This document shows positions 1 through 6,218 of a stretch of 34,556 nt of DNA, piece by piece. Under the pieces are notes generated by a model, which had not been told where the DNA came from, did no database searches, and was given only the letters and a program-made list of their open reading frames with translations. The position numbers and the translations under genes were made by a program. Numbering within the stretch: the first letter of the stretch is position 1; each line of letters opens with the position of its first letter. The stretch is from Candidatus Chloroheliaceae bacterium (GTDB taxonomy: Bacteria > Chloroflexota > Chloroflexia > Chloroheliales > Chloroheliaceae), in assembly GCA_013390945.1 (NCBI GenBank), contig JACAUC010000029.1, positions 1-34,556 on the forward strand, written 5' to 3'.

Positions 1-169
1 CCATTGCTTATTACACTTACCTTAAAACTCGTTATTCTCACCTTTGTCTCAAGCCACTTGAATTATATCTCACGTTGCTTTATTTTTCCAGTAAAAATCG
101 GCTGACTGAGCAGCACTCCAACAAATCAGGGGGATTTTCGTTGCAGCGGATTTTTCCACCTAAATGCGT

Positions 170-175
170 TACAAT
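170..175 (+). promoter_or_regulatory. Possible -10 box for acyl-CoA dehydrogenase
   Basis: TACAAT lies 32 nt before the chosen ATG at 207. No good -35 was found at 16-18 nt spacing, so this is weak. It is useful mainly because a transcript starting near 182 would exclude the upstream in-frame ATG at 75. Confidence 0.3.
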
Positions 176-206
176 GTTAAGAACAAGACTAAGAGAAAGC
201 GAGAAA

Positions 207-1409
207 ATGATGTCAACTACTCAGAAACCAGACGCGGCCTTTTCAAGGGATGAGATTAACCTCGAAATGAATGAGACCGAGCGCGAAATTATGCGGATGA
301 TACGGGATTTCGCGACCAAAGAAGTCAAACCCCGCGCTGCCCAAATTGATGCCACCAGCCAATTCCCCGAAGATTTAATGGCTAAGATGGGTGAACTTGG
401 CCTGCTGGGTCTCTCCCTACCCGAAGAGTATGGCGGAGCCGGACAGAGTTACGTTTTGTTTGCGCGGTTTATCGAAGAGCTTAGCTGCGCCTGTGCCACC
501 ACTGGTCTAGCCGCCGATGTAAATATCTCTTTGGGGGCAGAACCCGTTCTCATGTTCGGTAACGAAGAAGAGAAAAAGGAGTGGCTACCCGCAATGGCAA
601 GCGGAGAAAAACTGGGGGCGTTAGCCATTACCGAACCGGATGCTGGCAGTGATGCCGCTGGTATCACTACCACCGCCGTCCGCGACGGAGATAGCTATAT
701 CATCAATGGCTCCAAGACTTTTATCACCCTCGGTGGAGTAGCCCACTATTACGTTACCTCGGTGGTGACTAATCCTAAATTGGTTGCCAAACATAAACAT
801 ATGAGTATGCTGATGGTAGAGAAGGGTACGCCGGGCCTTAGCTTCAGCCAACCTTTTCATAAGATGGGCATTACAGGTTCGCCTACGGTGCAAATCTTCT
901 ATGAAAATGTGCGAGTTCCAGCCTCGAACTTAATCGGGCAGGAGGGCGATGGTTTCAAGATCAGCATGGCGACACTGGATGGCGGTCGGATTGGAATTGC
1001 GGCGCAAGCGGTCGGGATTGCCCGTGCTGCCCTAGAAGATTGCATCGAATATGCTAACACCCGCAAACAATTCGGCAAGGTCATCACCCAATTTCAGGGG
1101 ATTCAGTTTATGTTGGCAGATATGGGAACCGCGATTGATGCCGCCCGTCTACTAACCTTACGGGCCGCTTACCTCCGTGAAAAAGGTATCCCTTGTGCGA
1201 GAGAGAGCAGTATGGCAAAACTTTTCGCGGGTGATACTGCGATGGAGGTCTCCACCAACGCTTTGCAAATCTTTGGTGGCTACGGCTATATGAAAGATTA
1301 TGCGGCGGAGCGCCATATGCGCGATGCCAAAATCACCCAACTTTATGAGGGTACGCAGCAGATTCAACGGCTAGTCGTGGCACGTAGCATCTTAAAAGCC
1401 GGAAGCTAA
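207..1409 (+). CDS. Acyl-CoA dehydrogenase (short/medium-chain type)
   Basis: FAD enzyme expected to oxidise an acyl-CoA thioester to the trans-2-enoyl-CoA and pass electrons to ETF, in the cytoplasm (family knowledge). All family landmarks are visible: the helical N-terminal domain, the flavin-contacting 'ITEPDAGSD' stretch, 'TRKQFGK' in the C-terminal domain, 'FGGYGYMKDY', and the terminal 'LYEGTQQIQR' block with the candidate catalytic base Glu381. From ATG 207 the protein is 400 aa, close to the usual 380-390. The frame is open back to 75, but those extra 44 residues are not family-like, and a purine-rich stretch (gagaaagcgag) precedes 207. ATG 210 follows directly and is an equal alternative. 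Substrate chain length cannot be read from the sequence. No ETF or beta-oxidation partner genes are adjacent. A strong hairpin follows the stop. Confidence 0.93.
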   Translation: MMSTTQKPDAAFSRDEINLEMNETEREIMRMIRDFATKEVKPRAAQIDATSQFPEDLMAKMGELGLLGLSLPEEYGGAGQSYVLFARFIEELSCACATTGLAADVNISLGAEPVLMFGNEEEKKEWLPAMASGEKLGALAITEPDAGSDAAGITTTAVRDGDSYIINGSKTFITLGGVAHYYVTSVVTNPKLVAKHKHMSMLMVEKGTPGLSFSQPFHKMGITGSPTVQIFYENVRVPASNLIGQEGDGFKISMATLDGGRIGIAAQAVGIARAALEDCIEYANTRKQFGKVITQFQGIQFMLADMGTAIDAARLLTLRAAYLREKGIPCARESSMAKLFAGDTAMEVSTNALQIFGGYGYMKDYAAERHMRDAKITQLYEGTQQIQRLVVARSILKAGS

Positions 1410-1423
1410 ACCCTTACTTTCAA

Positions 1424-1453
1424 ATGAGACCGGAAATAAATTTCCGGTCTCAT
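1424..1453 (+). terminator. Perfect 13-bp hairpin after the acyl-CoA dehydrogenase
   Basis: ATGAGACCGGAAA, loop TAAA, then its exact reverse complement, starting 14 nt after the stop codon. There is no run of T on either side, so it may be a mainly structural transcript end rather than a textbook intrinsic terminator. It separates the dehydrogenase from folK. Confidence 0.55.
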
Positions 1454-1526
1454 AGCTAAAATCAGTTAAAACCGATTAAATCCTTTTTGAAAATCAAGGG
1501 TTAGATTGATTTTGGAGGAAAATGCT

Positions 1527-2090
1527 TTGTTAGAGTTAGATAAGAGAAGAAGCTCATTAAATCACATGGTCTACTTGGCACTAGGCGCAAATTTAGGGAA
1601 TCGCCGGGCCAATCTAAATGAGGCACTGCAGCGTCTGCAGGCCGACGAGCGTTTATATTTAACACAACTCTCTAGCCTATATGAAACGGCTCCAGTGGGC
1701 TACCTGAACCAACCTAATTTTCTTAATATGGTAGCCGAAGCCCAAACTTCATATACGCCCCTAGCTTTGTTAGATTATGTAAAGCAAATTGAAGCTGAGT
1801 TGGGGCGGGAGTATGAATTTAGGAATGGCCCTCGCCCGCTCGATATTGATATTCTCTTTTATGATGACATAGTATTAGAAGAAGAACGGTTGCAACTACC
1901 GCATCCACGTATGCGTGGGCGCGGCTTTGTCTTTGTACCCCTCGCCGAAATAGCCCCAGATTTGGTACATCCCGGTGTGGGCCGAACTGTAAGGGAACTA
2001 CTGGACGAGATTAAAATGGAGCCGGGTGAAGTAACGTCTTATAAGGCGGAGCCTGAACTAGAACTGCCAAGCCCTCAGTGGCTGATTTAG
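1527..2090 (+). CDS. folK: 2-amino-4-hydroxy-6-hydroxymethyldihydropteridine pyrophosphokinase
   Basis: Transfers pyrophosphate from ATP to 6-hydroxymethyl-7,8-dihydropterin in folate synthesis (family knowledge). The sequence shows the HPPK opening 'YLALGANLGNRRANL', the signature 'RNGPRPLDIDILFYDD' with its metal-binding Asp pair, and 'LPHPRMRGRGFVFVPL'. Start choice: GGAGG at 1514-1518 sits 8 nt before an in-frame TTG at 1527, giving 187 aa. ATG 1566 begins exactly at the conserved core (174 aa) but lacks a well-placed Shine-Dalgarno. The first in-frame TTG at 1506 lies upstream of the GGAGG. No folB or folP is nearby. The gene ends one base before the convergent rimM stop, so the two transcripts probably run into each other. 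Confidence 0.92.
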   Translation: MLELDKRRSSLNHMVYLALGANLGNRRANLNEALQRLQADERLYLTQLSSLYETAPVGYLNQPNFLNMVAEAQTSYTPLALLDYVKQIEAELGREYEFRNGPRPLDIDILFYDDIVLEEERLQLPHPRMRGRGFVFVPLAEIAPDLVHPGVGRTVRELLDEIKMEPGEVTSYKAEPELELPSPQWLI

Positions 2091-2091
2091 G

Positions 2092-2826
2092 CTAGATAAG
2101 CCCCTCCATCCAAGCGATAGTGATGCGCTTAGCCTCAAGGTCAACCTGCTTGATTACATCCTTGATCGCCGGTAGCAGAATATCTTTTGAGGATTTGGGG
2201 CCGCGCACGAAATAAACGTCGTTAGAGGTCATTTGCTCTACATTGACCACTTTTCCGATGTATTCGCCTTCAACGGTATAAACTTCTAGCCCGATAATTT
2301 GGAAGATATAATATTCACCTTCGGACAACTCTACCACCTCAGAGCGAGGTACAGCGACGGTATAGCCCCGTAATTTCTCGGCCTGCTCAGTCTTGGTAAT
2401 ACCTTCAAACCGCAGGATGACCTGCTTCTCGTTTTGCACCCTAGCCGACAACAACTTATAACACTCGCGAGGGGCGTTAAGCGGAGAGTGTGGGGCAGCT
2501 AGAAAAGCTTCTTCCATTCGCTCAAAGCGATCTGGAAAATCGGTCTGCATATTGGCTTTGACCGCTCCCCTTAGCCCAAAAGGGGCCGAAATTTCCGCTA
2601 CAATTACATATTGCAACTCGGTAGCCAAAAAGTCAAAGGCTGGTAGTTCGACTTGGGATGCAACTTTAGGAGAACTTGGCGAAGGCGGAGAAGAGTTAGG
2701 GATTGAAGTGGCCTGACTAGAGCGAAAAGTGGTATGGGAAGTATGAGGGCCAGCATTTGTCCGACGCTTAGGACTATTGGTTCGGTCGTAACGATGTTCC
2801 GGTCTGGGCTTTCTTTGCTCCGGCAT
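2092..2826 (-). CDS. rimM: Ribosome maturation factor RimM, with N-terminal extension
   Basis: Binds ribosomal protein S19 and assists 30S head maturation (family knowledge). The RimM N-terminal domain starts near residue 73 ('YVIVAEISAPFGLRGAVKA'). A PRC-barrel follows near residues 168-244 ('YYIFQIIGLEVYTVEGEYIG', 'DVYFVRG', 'LLPAIKDVI'). Length is 244 aa against the usual ~170-180, because residues 1-70 form a basic then Ser/Pro-rich, probably disordered extension (Arg/Lys-rich to residue 23, then a run of Ser and Pro at 44-53). The ATG is preceded by AGGAAGAGG, so the extension looks translated. It is the last gene of rpsP-khpA-rimM. The trmD gene that often follows is absent here, as folK converges immediately. 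Confidence 0.92.
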   Translation of the reverse strand: MPEQRKPRPEHRYDRTNSPKRRTNAGPHTSHTTFRSSQATSIPNSSPPSPSSPKVASQVELPAFDFLATELQYVIVAEISAPFGLRGAVKANMQTDFPDRFERMEEAFLAAPHSPLNAPRECYKLLSARVQNEKQVILRFEGITKTEQAEKLRGYTVAVPRSEVVELSEGEYYIFQIIGLEVYTVEGEYIGKVVNVEQMTSNDVYFVRGPKSSKDILLPAIKDVIKQVDLEAKRITIAWMEGLI

Positions 2827-2846
2827 AAACCTCTTCCTGATAACAC

Positions 2847-2887
2847 CAAAACCTGTTCCCGGTTATTTGAACAAGAAACAGGTTTTG
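2847..2887 (-). other. Intercistronic hairpin between khpA and rimM
   Basis: CAAAACCTGTT at 2847-2857 is the exact reverse complement of 2877-2887, with a 19-nt loop. On the minus strand it sits 20 nt ahead of the rimM start, with TTTTG as part of its second arm. It could attenuate or process the mRNA between khpA and rimM. No strong U-tract follows, so it is not called a terminator. Confidence 0.5.
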
Positions 2888-2914
2888 ATAATTAGATTTA
2901 ATTTCTCCACACCG

Positions 2915-3145
2915 CTAGGACTGAATCTCAAGAGTGGCCCGTTTACCTTCGCGAGCCGCTGCAATAGTGAGGAGGGTACGCATGGCTTTGGCAATTTTGC
3001 CTTGCTTTCCAATCACCTTACCCATATCATCTGGCGCAACGGCCAATTTGATAATCACCGAGTGAGTGCCTTCAATCTGGCGAACTTGAACGGCGTTGGG
3101 ATCGTCCACCAACGATTGCGCCATATACAGAACCAAATCTTTCAT
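2915..3145 (-). CDS. khpA: KH-domain RNA-binding protein KhpA
   Basis: Small single-KH protein. KhpA proteins bind RNA, often as a KhpA-KhpB pair, and affect cell division and sRNA or mRNA behaviour in Gram-positive bacteria (family knowledge). Its 76 aa match the family length. The GxxG loop is 'GKQG' at residues 46-49, within 'GKVIGKQGKIAKAMRTLL'. The ATG at 3145 lies 31 nt after the rpsP stop. The Shine-Dalgarno is weak (GAGG, about 12 nt away), which would fit translation dependent on rpsP. The position between rpsP and rimM is the classical one for this gene in many phyla, which supports the call independently of sequence. Confidence 0.93.
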   Translation of the reverse strand: MKDLVLYMAQSLVDDPNAVQVRQIEGTHSVIIKLAVAPDDMGKVIGKQGKIAKAMRTLLTIAAAREGKRATLEIQS

Positions 3146-3176
3146 TAGGGGGTCGCCTCAGTCGTAGCTAAATAAT

Positions 3177-3467
3177 TTACTTGGTAGATTCAACCGCATC
3201 AGCCCGGGCTTCTTTAAGCTGGCCCCGAACGGCAACACCATGAGTCTTTAATAGATAAGCTGCCGTATCACTAGGCTGCGCCCCAACACTCATCCAGTAC
3301 TTAGCTCGTTCCACGTCCAGTCTAACCTCGGCAGGTTGGGCGGTGGGACTATAAAAGCCGATACTTTCGATGAAGCGACCATCGCGAGGCGAAGTGCTTT
3401 CAGCTACGACTACGCGATAAATCGGGTTTTTCTTAGAACCGATCCGCTTCAATCTGATCTTTACCAC
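3177..3467 (-). CDS. rpsP: 30S ribosomal protein S16
   Basis: Component of the small ribosomal subunit needed for 30S assembly (family knowledge). The N-terminus '[22 protein letters not shown]' and '[16 protein letters not shown]' are diagnostic. Residues 50-80 ('[21 protein letters not shown]') complete the fold. Length is 96 aa, within the normal range. The start is GTG at 3467, preceded by GGAGG with a 10-nt spacer. It is first in a three-gene operon with khpA and rimM, transcribed from the consensus promoter at 3548-3576. Confidence 0.97.
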   Translation of the reverse strand: MVKIRLKRIGSKKNPIYRVVVAESTSPRDGRFIESIGFYSPTAQPAEVRLDVERAKYWMSVGAQPSDTAAYLLKTHGVAVRGQLKEARADAVESTK

Positions 3468-3547
3468 TTAACTCTTTCCTCCAGATTTATAATGCCTGCT
3501 ATTTTTCCTACTTCTTAAATCCAATTCTTTTGCACTAGCGAAATAGA

Positions 3548-3576
3548 ATTATACCCTAGCCAGCCTACCCTGTCAA
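3548..3576 (-). promoter_or_regulatory. Consensus sigma-70 promoter of the rpsP operon
   Basis: On the minus strand, TTGACA (3571-3576) and TATAAT (3548-3553) are separated by exactly 17 nt, a 12/12 match. The expected transcription start is near 3541, giving a leader of about 74 nt before rpsP. Confidence 0.9.
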
Positions 3577-3585
3577 ACAGGGTAG
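3565..3585. repeat. 9-bp palindrome over the -35 box
   Basis: CTACCCTGT, CAA, then ACAGGGTAG: perfect arms that include the whole TTGACA of the rpsP promoter. The symmetry suits a dimeric repressor or activator site. The protein is unknown. Confidence 0.5.
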
Positions 3586-3622
3586 ATTCCAATTCCATGG
3601 GGTGTGCGTCAAGATCGCCGCT

Positions 3623-3728
3623 CAGGAAGATCAACTGACGGAGCAGCATCCTACAATCTTGGCCCTAACCCAAAAATCTCCTCAAAGGGTATATCTGTAG
3701 GATGCTGCTCCGCCAGTTGATCTTCCTG
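3623..3728. repeat. 33-bp inverted repeat (REP-like family)
   Basis: The arm at 3623-3655 is the reverse complement of 3696-3728 with a single mismatch; the spacer is 40 nt. The core GGATGCTGCTCCG then RTTGAT is shared with the repeats at 15257-15367 (GGATGCCGCTCCG, GGTTGAT), so this is a dispersed family. Confidence 0.8.
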
Positions 3729-3941
3729 TATCCCGATTTAGTTAGAAAACACCGCTTTTTAGGCGAGTTGTAACCTAGTTTTCCTTTCCACACCTCTGAC
3801 GCAAAAAATTGACGCGCACCCGATTCCATGATTCCATTGCTCCACCCACATAGCGCGGAAAGTTGATTATCCAGCGTAATTGTACTACTATTCTCAACGG
3901 CCTGAGATAAAAACCAAGCCGCTTCAAAGGCCAAGAAGAGG

Positions 3942-3957
3942 TGGCACGAAATTTGCA
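3942..3957 (+). promoter_or_regulatory. Sigma-54 (-24/-12) promoter
   Basis: TGGCACG, four bases, TTGCA: an exact match to the RpoN consensus with correct spacing and orientation. The expected start is near 3969, giving a ~36-nt leader to the PPOX gene at 4005. An RpoN activator would be required; none is encoded in this window. Confidence 0.65.
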
Positions 3958-4004
3958 GGATGATCTCTCAAAGCAAATAAACGATAATTAAAAGGTGAAA
4001 TGAG

Positions 4005-4391
4005 ATGCCCAATTTTAAACCAGAGCAACGCAAGCTCTTTGAAGGATCGAATTTTGTAACCGTATCAACTTTAGGCAAAGATGGTACACCGCGCTCTACT
4101 ACTACTTGGGTAGATATAGAGGGTGAGGATATTTTGATTAACGGAGCCAAGAGTAGAAAATGGCTCGCCAATTTACGCCGAAATCCCAATGTAGCACTCA
4201 GTATCTTCGATTTGAAAAATCCATATAACCGGGTTTCGGTCATTGGGGAAGTAACCGAGATAACCAGAGAAGGGGCCGAGGAACATATAGATAAACTCGC
4301 CCGGAAATATACCGGGAACGATTACACCGATCACCAAACGGAGGATCCCCGTCAAATTGTACGAGTACGGGTTAATAAGATCATTGGCTAA
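4005..4391 (+). CDS. PPOX-class (pyridoxamine 5'-phosphate oxidase fold) flavin/F420-dependent protein
   Basis: Small split-barrel protein of the family that binds FMN or F420 and reduces or oxidises small substrates (family knowledge). Its 128 aa show the typical order: 'FVTVSTLGKDGTPRSTTTWVDIEGEDILING' (strands 1-3), 'KSRKWLANLRRNPNVALSIFDL' (cofactor-phosphate region), 'VSVIGEVTEIT', and the C-terminal 'QIVRVRVNKIIG'. This pattern fits the F420-dependent TIGR03618-like branch better than true PdxH, but the cofactor cannot be settled by reading. AAAGGTG precedes the ATG by 7 nt. The gene is preceded by the sigma-54-type promoter and overlaps the stop of the convergent Cas4-like gene by 4 nt. 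Confidence 0.85.
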   Translation: MPNFKPEQRKLFEGSNFVTVSTLGKDGTPRSTTTWVDIEGEDILINGAKSRKWLANLRRNPNVALSIFDLKNPYNRVSVIGEVTEITREGAEEHIDKLARKYTGNDYTDHQTEDPRQIVRVRVNKIIG

Positions 4392-4933
4392 TTTTTCCGA
4401 CTAGGCCAACAGACGTAGTGGAAGCCGCAAGCGTAGCAACGGGCGGTCATATCGTGTTGAGGAGTGGGCATAGACTCGCCCAAGATGGCTGGCTGGCACA
4501 TTAACTCGCGCATTTCATCAATTACAGCCAGTAATTCAGCCCGAAGCTCAGCACTCCATTCGAGCCGAAAAGTGCGGTCGGCGTACCGTAGCAAACCAAA
4601 AGTGGGGGATTCCAGCCAATCTTCCTCTAGCAAAAGACAATAGGCGGCCAGTTGAAACAAATCACTTTCGTAAGGTTTTTCGGAATGGCGGAGCGGTTTC
4701 ACTTCTACCGCCGCCACTCCCTCACGACTACGAACCACATAGTCGGGCCGACCAGTTAGCCCGTAGCGTTCGGAATAGAGCGGTTCCGATACTTTTTCCC
4801 AGCCTCCCGTATCGCTATAGACCACCCGCACTCGGCCTAAACCAGCACTGGCGGTGTTACGCCCAGACCGCAAGGTTAAGCCCCACCCTAAAATCAACAG
4901 AACTAGCGCACCACCTACTAAGAACCAGAACAT
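4388..4933 (-). CDS. Membrane-anchored Cas4/Dna2-like PD-(D/E)XK nuclease
   Basis: 181 aa. Residues 2-21 form a hydrophobic transmembrane helix followed by a basic stop-transfer ('LRSGR'). The rest is a compact RecB/Cas4-type nuclease core: 'YGLTGRPDYVV' (Asp64), 'VAAVEVKP' (Glu77, Lys79) and 'DLFQLAAYCLLLEE' (Gln94, Tyr98). At the C-terminus Cys166, Cys169 and Cys175 (CxxC then five residues then C) reproduce three of the four iron-sulfur cysteines of Cas4. The N-terminal fourth cysteine is missing, its place taken by the helix; Cys146 might substitute. There is no CRISPR array and no cas1/cas2 in the window, so this is an orphan nuclease tethered to the membrane. Substrate is unknown. It follows the S2P protease gene by 35 nt and is probably co-transcribed with it. 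Confidence 0.8.
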   Translation of the reverse strand: MFWFLVGGALVLLILGWGLTLRSGRNTASAGLGRVRVVYSDTGGWEKVSEPLYSERYGLTGRPDYVVRSREGVAAVEVKPLRHSEKPYESDLFQLAAYCLLLEEDWLESPTFGLLRYADRTFRLEWSAELRAELLAVIDEMRELMCQPAILGESMPTPQHDMTARCYACGFHYVCWPSRKN

Positions 4934-4968
4934 TTATTATAAAACCCAAATTTCTAATAATTCTCGAA

Positions 4969-6213
4969 TTAACGGTAAGGATTAGTTGGCCTAGAATAAG
5001 GAGTAGTACTGGAGCTATTTGAGGCTGTCTGTAAGTAAAGCTCAAAATCGGCGCGAGTAATTAATCCGGCAAATTCTCCGCTAGATTCAAATACTGTCAC
5101 CGGACGGTCGGGGTAAGCACTCATCGCCTGAATTGCTAGGCTTAAATCATCGTTGATCCCAAGCGCGATAAACTGACTAGAAGGGGCTAGAATTTGGTAA
5201 AGCTGAACCACTTCTCGCTGGGAAGGTGGCACAGCCAAAGCCATGGCGCGAGTGACCAGTCCAAATAAGTGACCGCTTTGTAACACCGCCGCATCCTCGA
5301 TCAGCAACAAGTTACGGGCCTCCGAATCCTGTAGAAAGTGGCTAACAATGGTGGATGGCAAGTAAACCGCTTTCACCCGGCTCATTACCTGACCAACCAA
5401 GACCTTATCCGAGGGAGGCGCAACCTCTACCGGAACAGAAGGAGCGAGGGCAGGTCGCCAGTTCCAGAGCAGACGGGGCAACCAGTAGCGCGGCAGGTAA
5501 TCGGGAAGATCCCAGTATTGCCGCAACGAACCACCGATAATCCAAAAAGCAATTAGCCCCATCCAAACTGCACCAAGCAGATCGTTGCTAATCAAAGACC
5601 GGGCCGCTCCAGTCGCCAACAAGCCACCCACCAGACAACCGGAGACCGCTACTACCAGTGCCGCCAAAGCTACGCGGTGGGTCACAATAATAATGGCTGA
5701 CCGTAAAGCCTGCCCACCATCCATAGGAAAGCCCGGTATCAGATTAAAGATGCCCAACCCAAAATTGACGAGGGTCAAATACTGGCAAATAACCTGCGGC
5801 ACACTAGAGGCTTCAGCAAAATTTTGGCCTAACCAAAAAAGACCCCCCAATGCCAGATTAGAAAGTGGCCCGGCTATCGAAATCAGGAAGTGACGACCTT
5901 CCGACTTTGGCCCCTGAGAAAAATAGGTAAGACCACCAAAGATAAAGAGCCGGATACGCTGCACTTGCGCCCCTAACGCTAAACCACTGAAGGCATGGCT
6001 CAATTCATGTACCAAAATAGAGCCGACAATCATCACCCCAATTAGAATTGCCGCCATCCAAATTTCAACCGCACTCCAAAAAGGGAATTGATGAGGAAAA
6101 GTGCCAGTAGCCAGAGGAAAAGCATACAAAGCAATCAGTAGAAGGGTCGTTACCTCTAATTCTACGTCAAAACCTCGTATTCGCATTATGCGGAGGGCAT
6201 TATTGCTAAACAT
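4969..6213 (-). CDS. Site-2 protease (M50 family) with C-terminal CBS pair
   Basis: Polytopic intramembrane zinc protease expected to cleave membrane-spanning substrates (family knowledge). The zinc site HELSH is at residues 69-73 in a hydrophobic helix. The third ligand is Asp165 in 'NLIPGFPMDGG'. Further transmembrane segments lie near 22-40, 50-75, 110-130, 145-165, 180-200 and 210-230. Residues ~275-405 resemble a CBS domain pair ('VMSRVKAVYLPSTIV', 'PVTVFESSGEFAGLITRADFELYL'), usually a nucleotide-sensing regulatory module. The tail is Ser/Thr/Pro-rich. The first ATG lies 5 nt after the M48 protease stop, so translation is probably coupled; the Shine-Dalgarno is weak. Met10 is a possible alternative start. 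No anti-sigma substrate gene is adjacent. Confidence 0.92.
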   Translation of the reverse strand: MFSNNALRIMRIRGFDVELEVTTLLLIALYAFPLATGTFPHQFPFWSAVEIWMAAILIGVMIVGSILVHELSHAFSGLALGAQVQRIRLFIFGGLTYFSQGPKSEGRHFLISIAGPLSNLALGGLFWLGQNFAEASSVPQVICQYLTLVNFGLGIFNLIPGFPMDGGQALRSAIIIVTHRVALAALVVAVSGCLVGGLLATGAARSLISNDLLGAVWMGLIAFWIIGGSLRQYWDLPDYLPRYWLPRLLWNWRPALAPSVPVEVAPPSDKVLVGQVMSRVKAVYLPSTIVSHFLQDSEARNLLLIEDAAVLQSGHLFGLVTRAMALAVPPSQREVVQLYQILAPSSQFIALGINDDLSLAIQAMSAYPDRPVTVFESSGEFAGLITRADFELYLQTASNSSSTTPYSRPTNPYR

Positions 6214-6218
6214 ACATC

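Larger units (their letters stand above)
3586..4004. other. Intergenic region with inverted repeat and sigma-54-type promoter
   Basis: There is no convincing gene. It holds the 33-bp inverted repeat (3623-3728) and the promoter at 3942-3957. A minus-strand open frame at 3665-3934 begins with TTG, has no ribosome-binding site, ends inside the repeat and resembles nothing known to me. Confidence 0.6.

Noticed and set aside
75..206. N-terminal extension of the acyl-CoA dehydrogenase
   Set aside because: The 44 residues do not fit the family, the internal ATG 207 has a purine-rich upstream site, and the only -10-like box lies downstream of 75.
2867..3148. 93-aa plus-strand open frame
   Set aside because: Antisense to khpA, which has a clear KH motif and operon context.
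3665..3934. 89-aa open frame on the minus strand
   Set aside because: Starts with TTG, has no ribosome-binding site, is unlike any family known to me and ends inside the 33-bp inverted repeat.
4388..4933. CRISPR cas4 gene
   Set aside because: Only the nuclease family matches. There is no cas1/cas2 or array, and a transmembrane helix replaces the N-terminal cysteine region.
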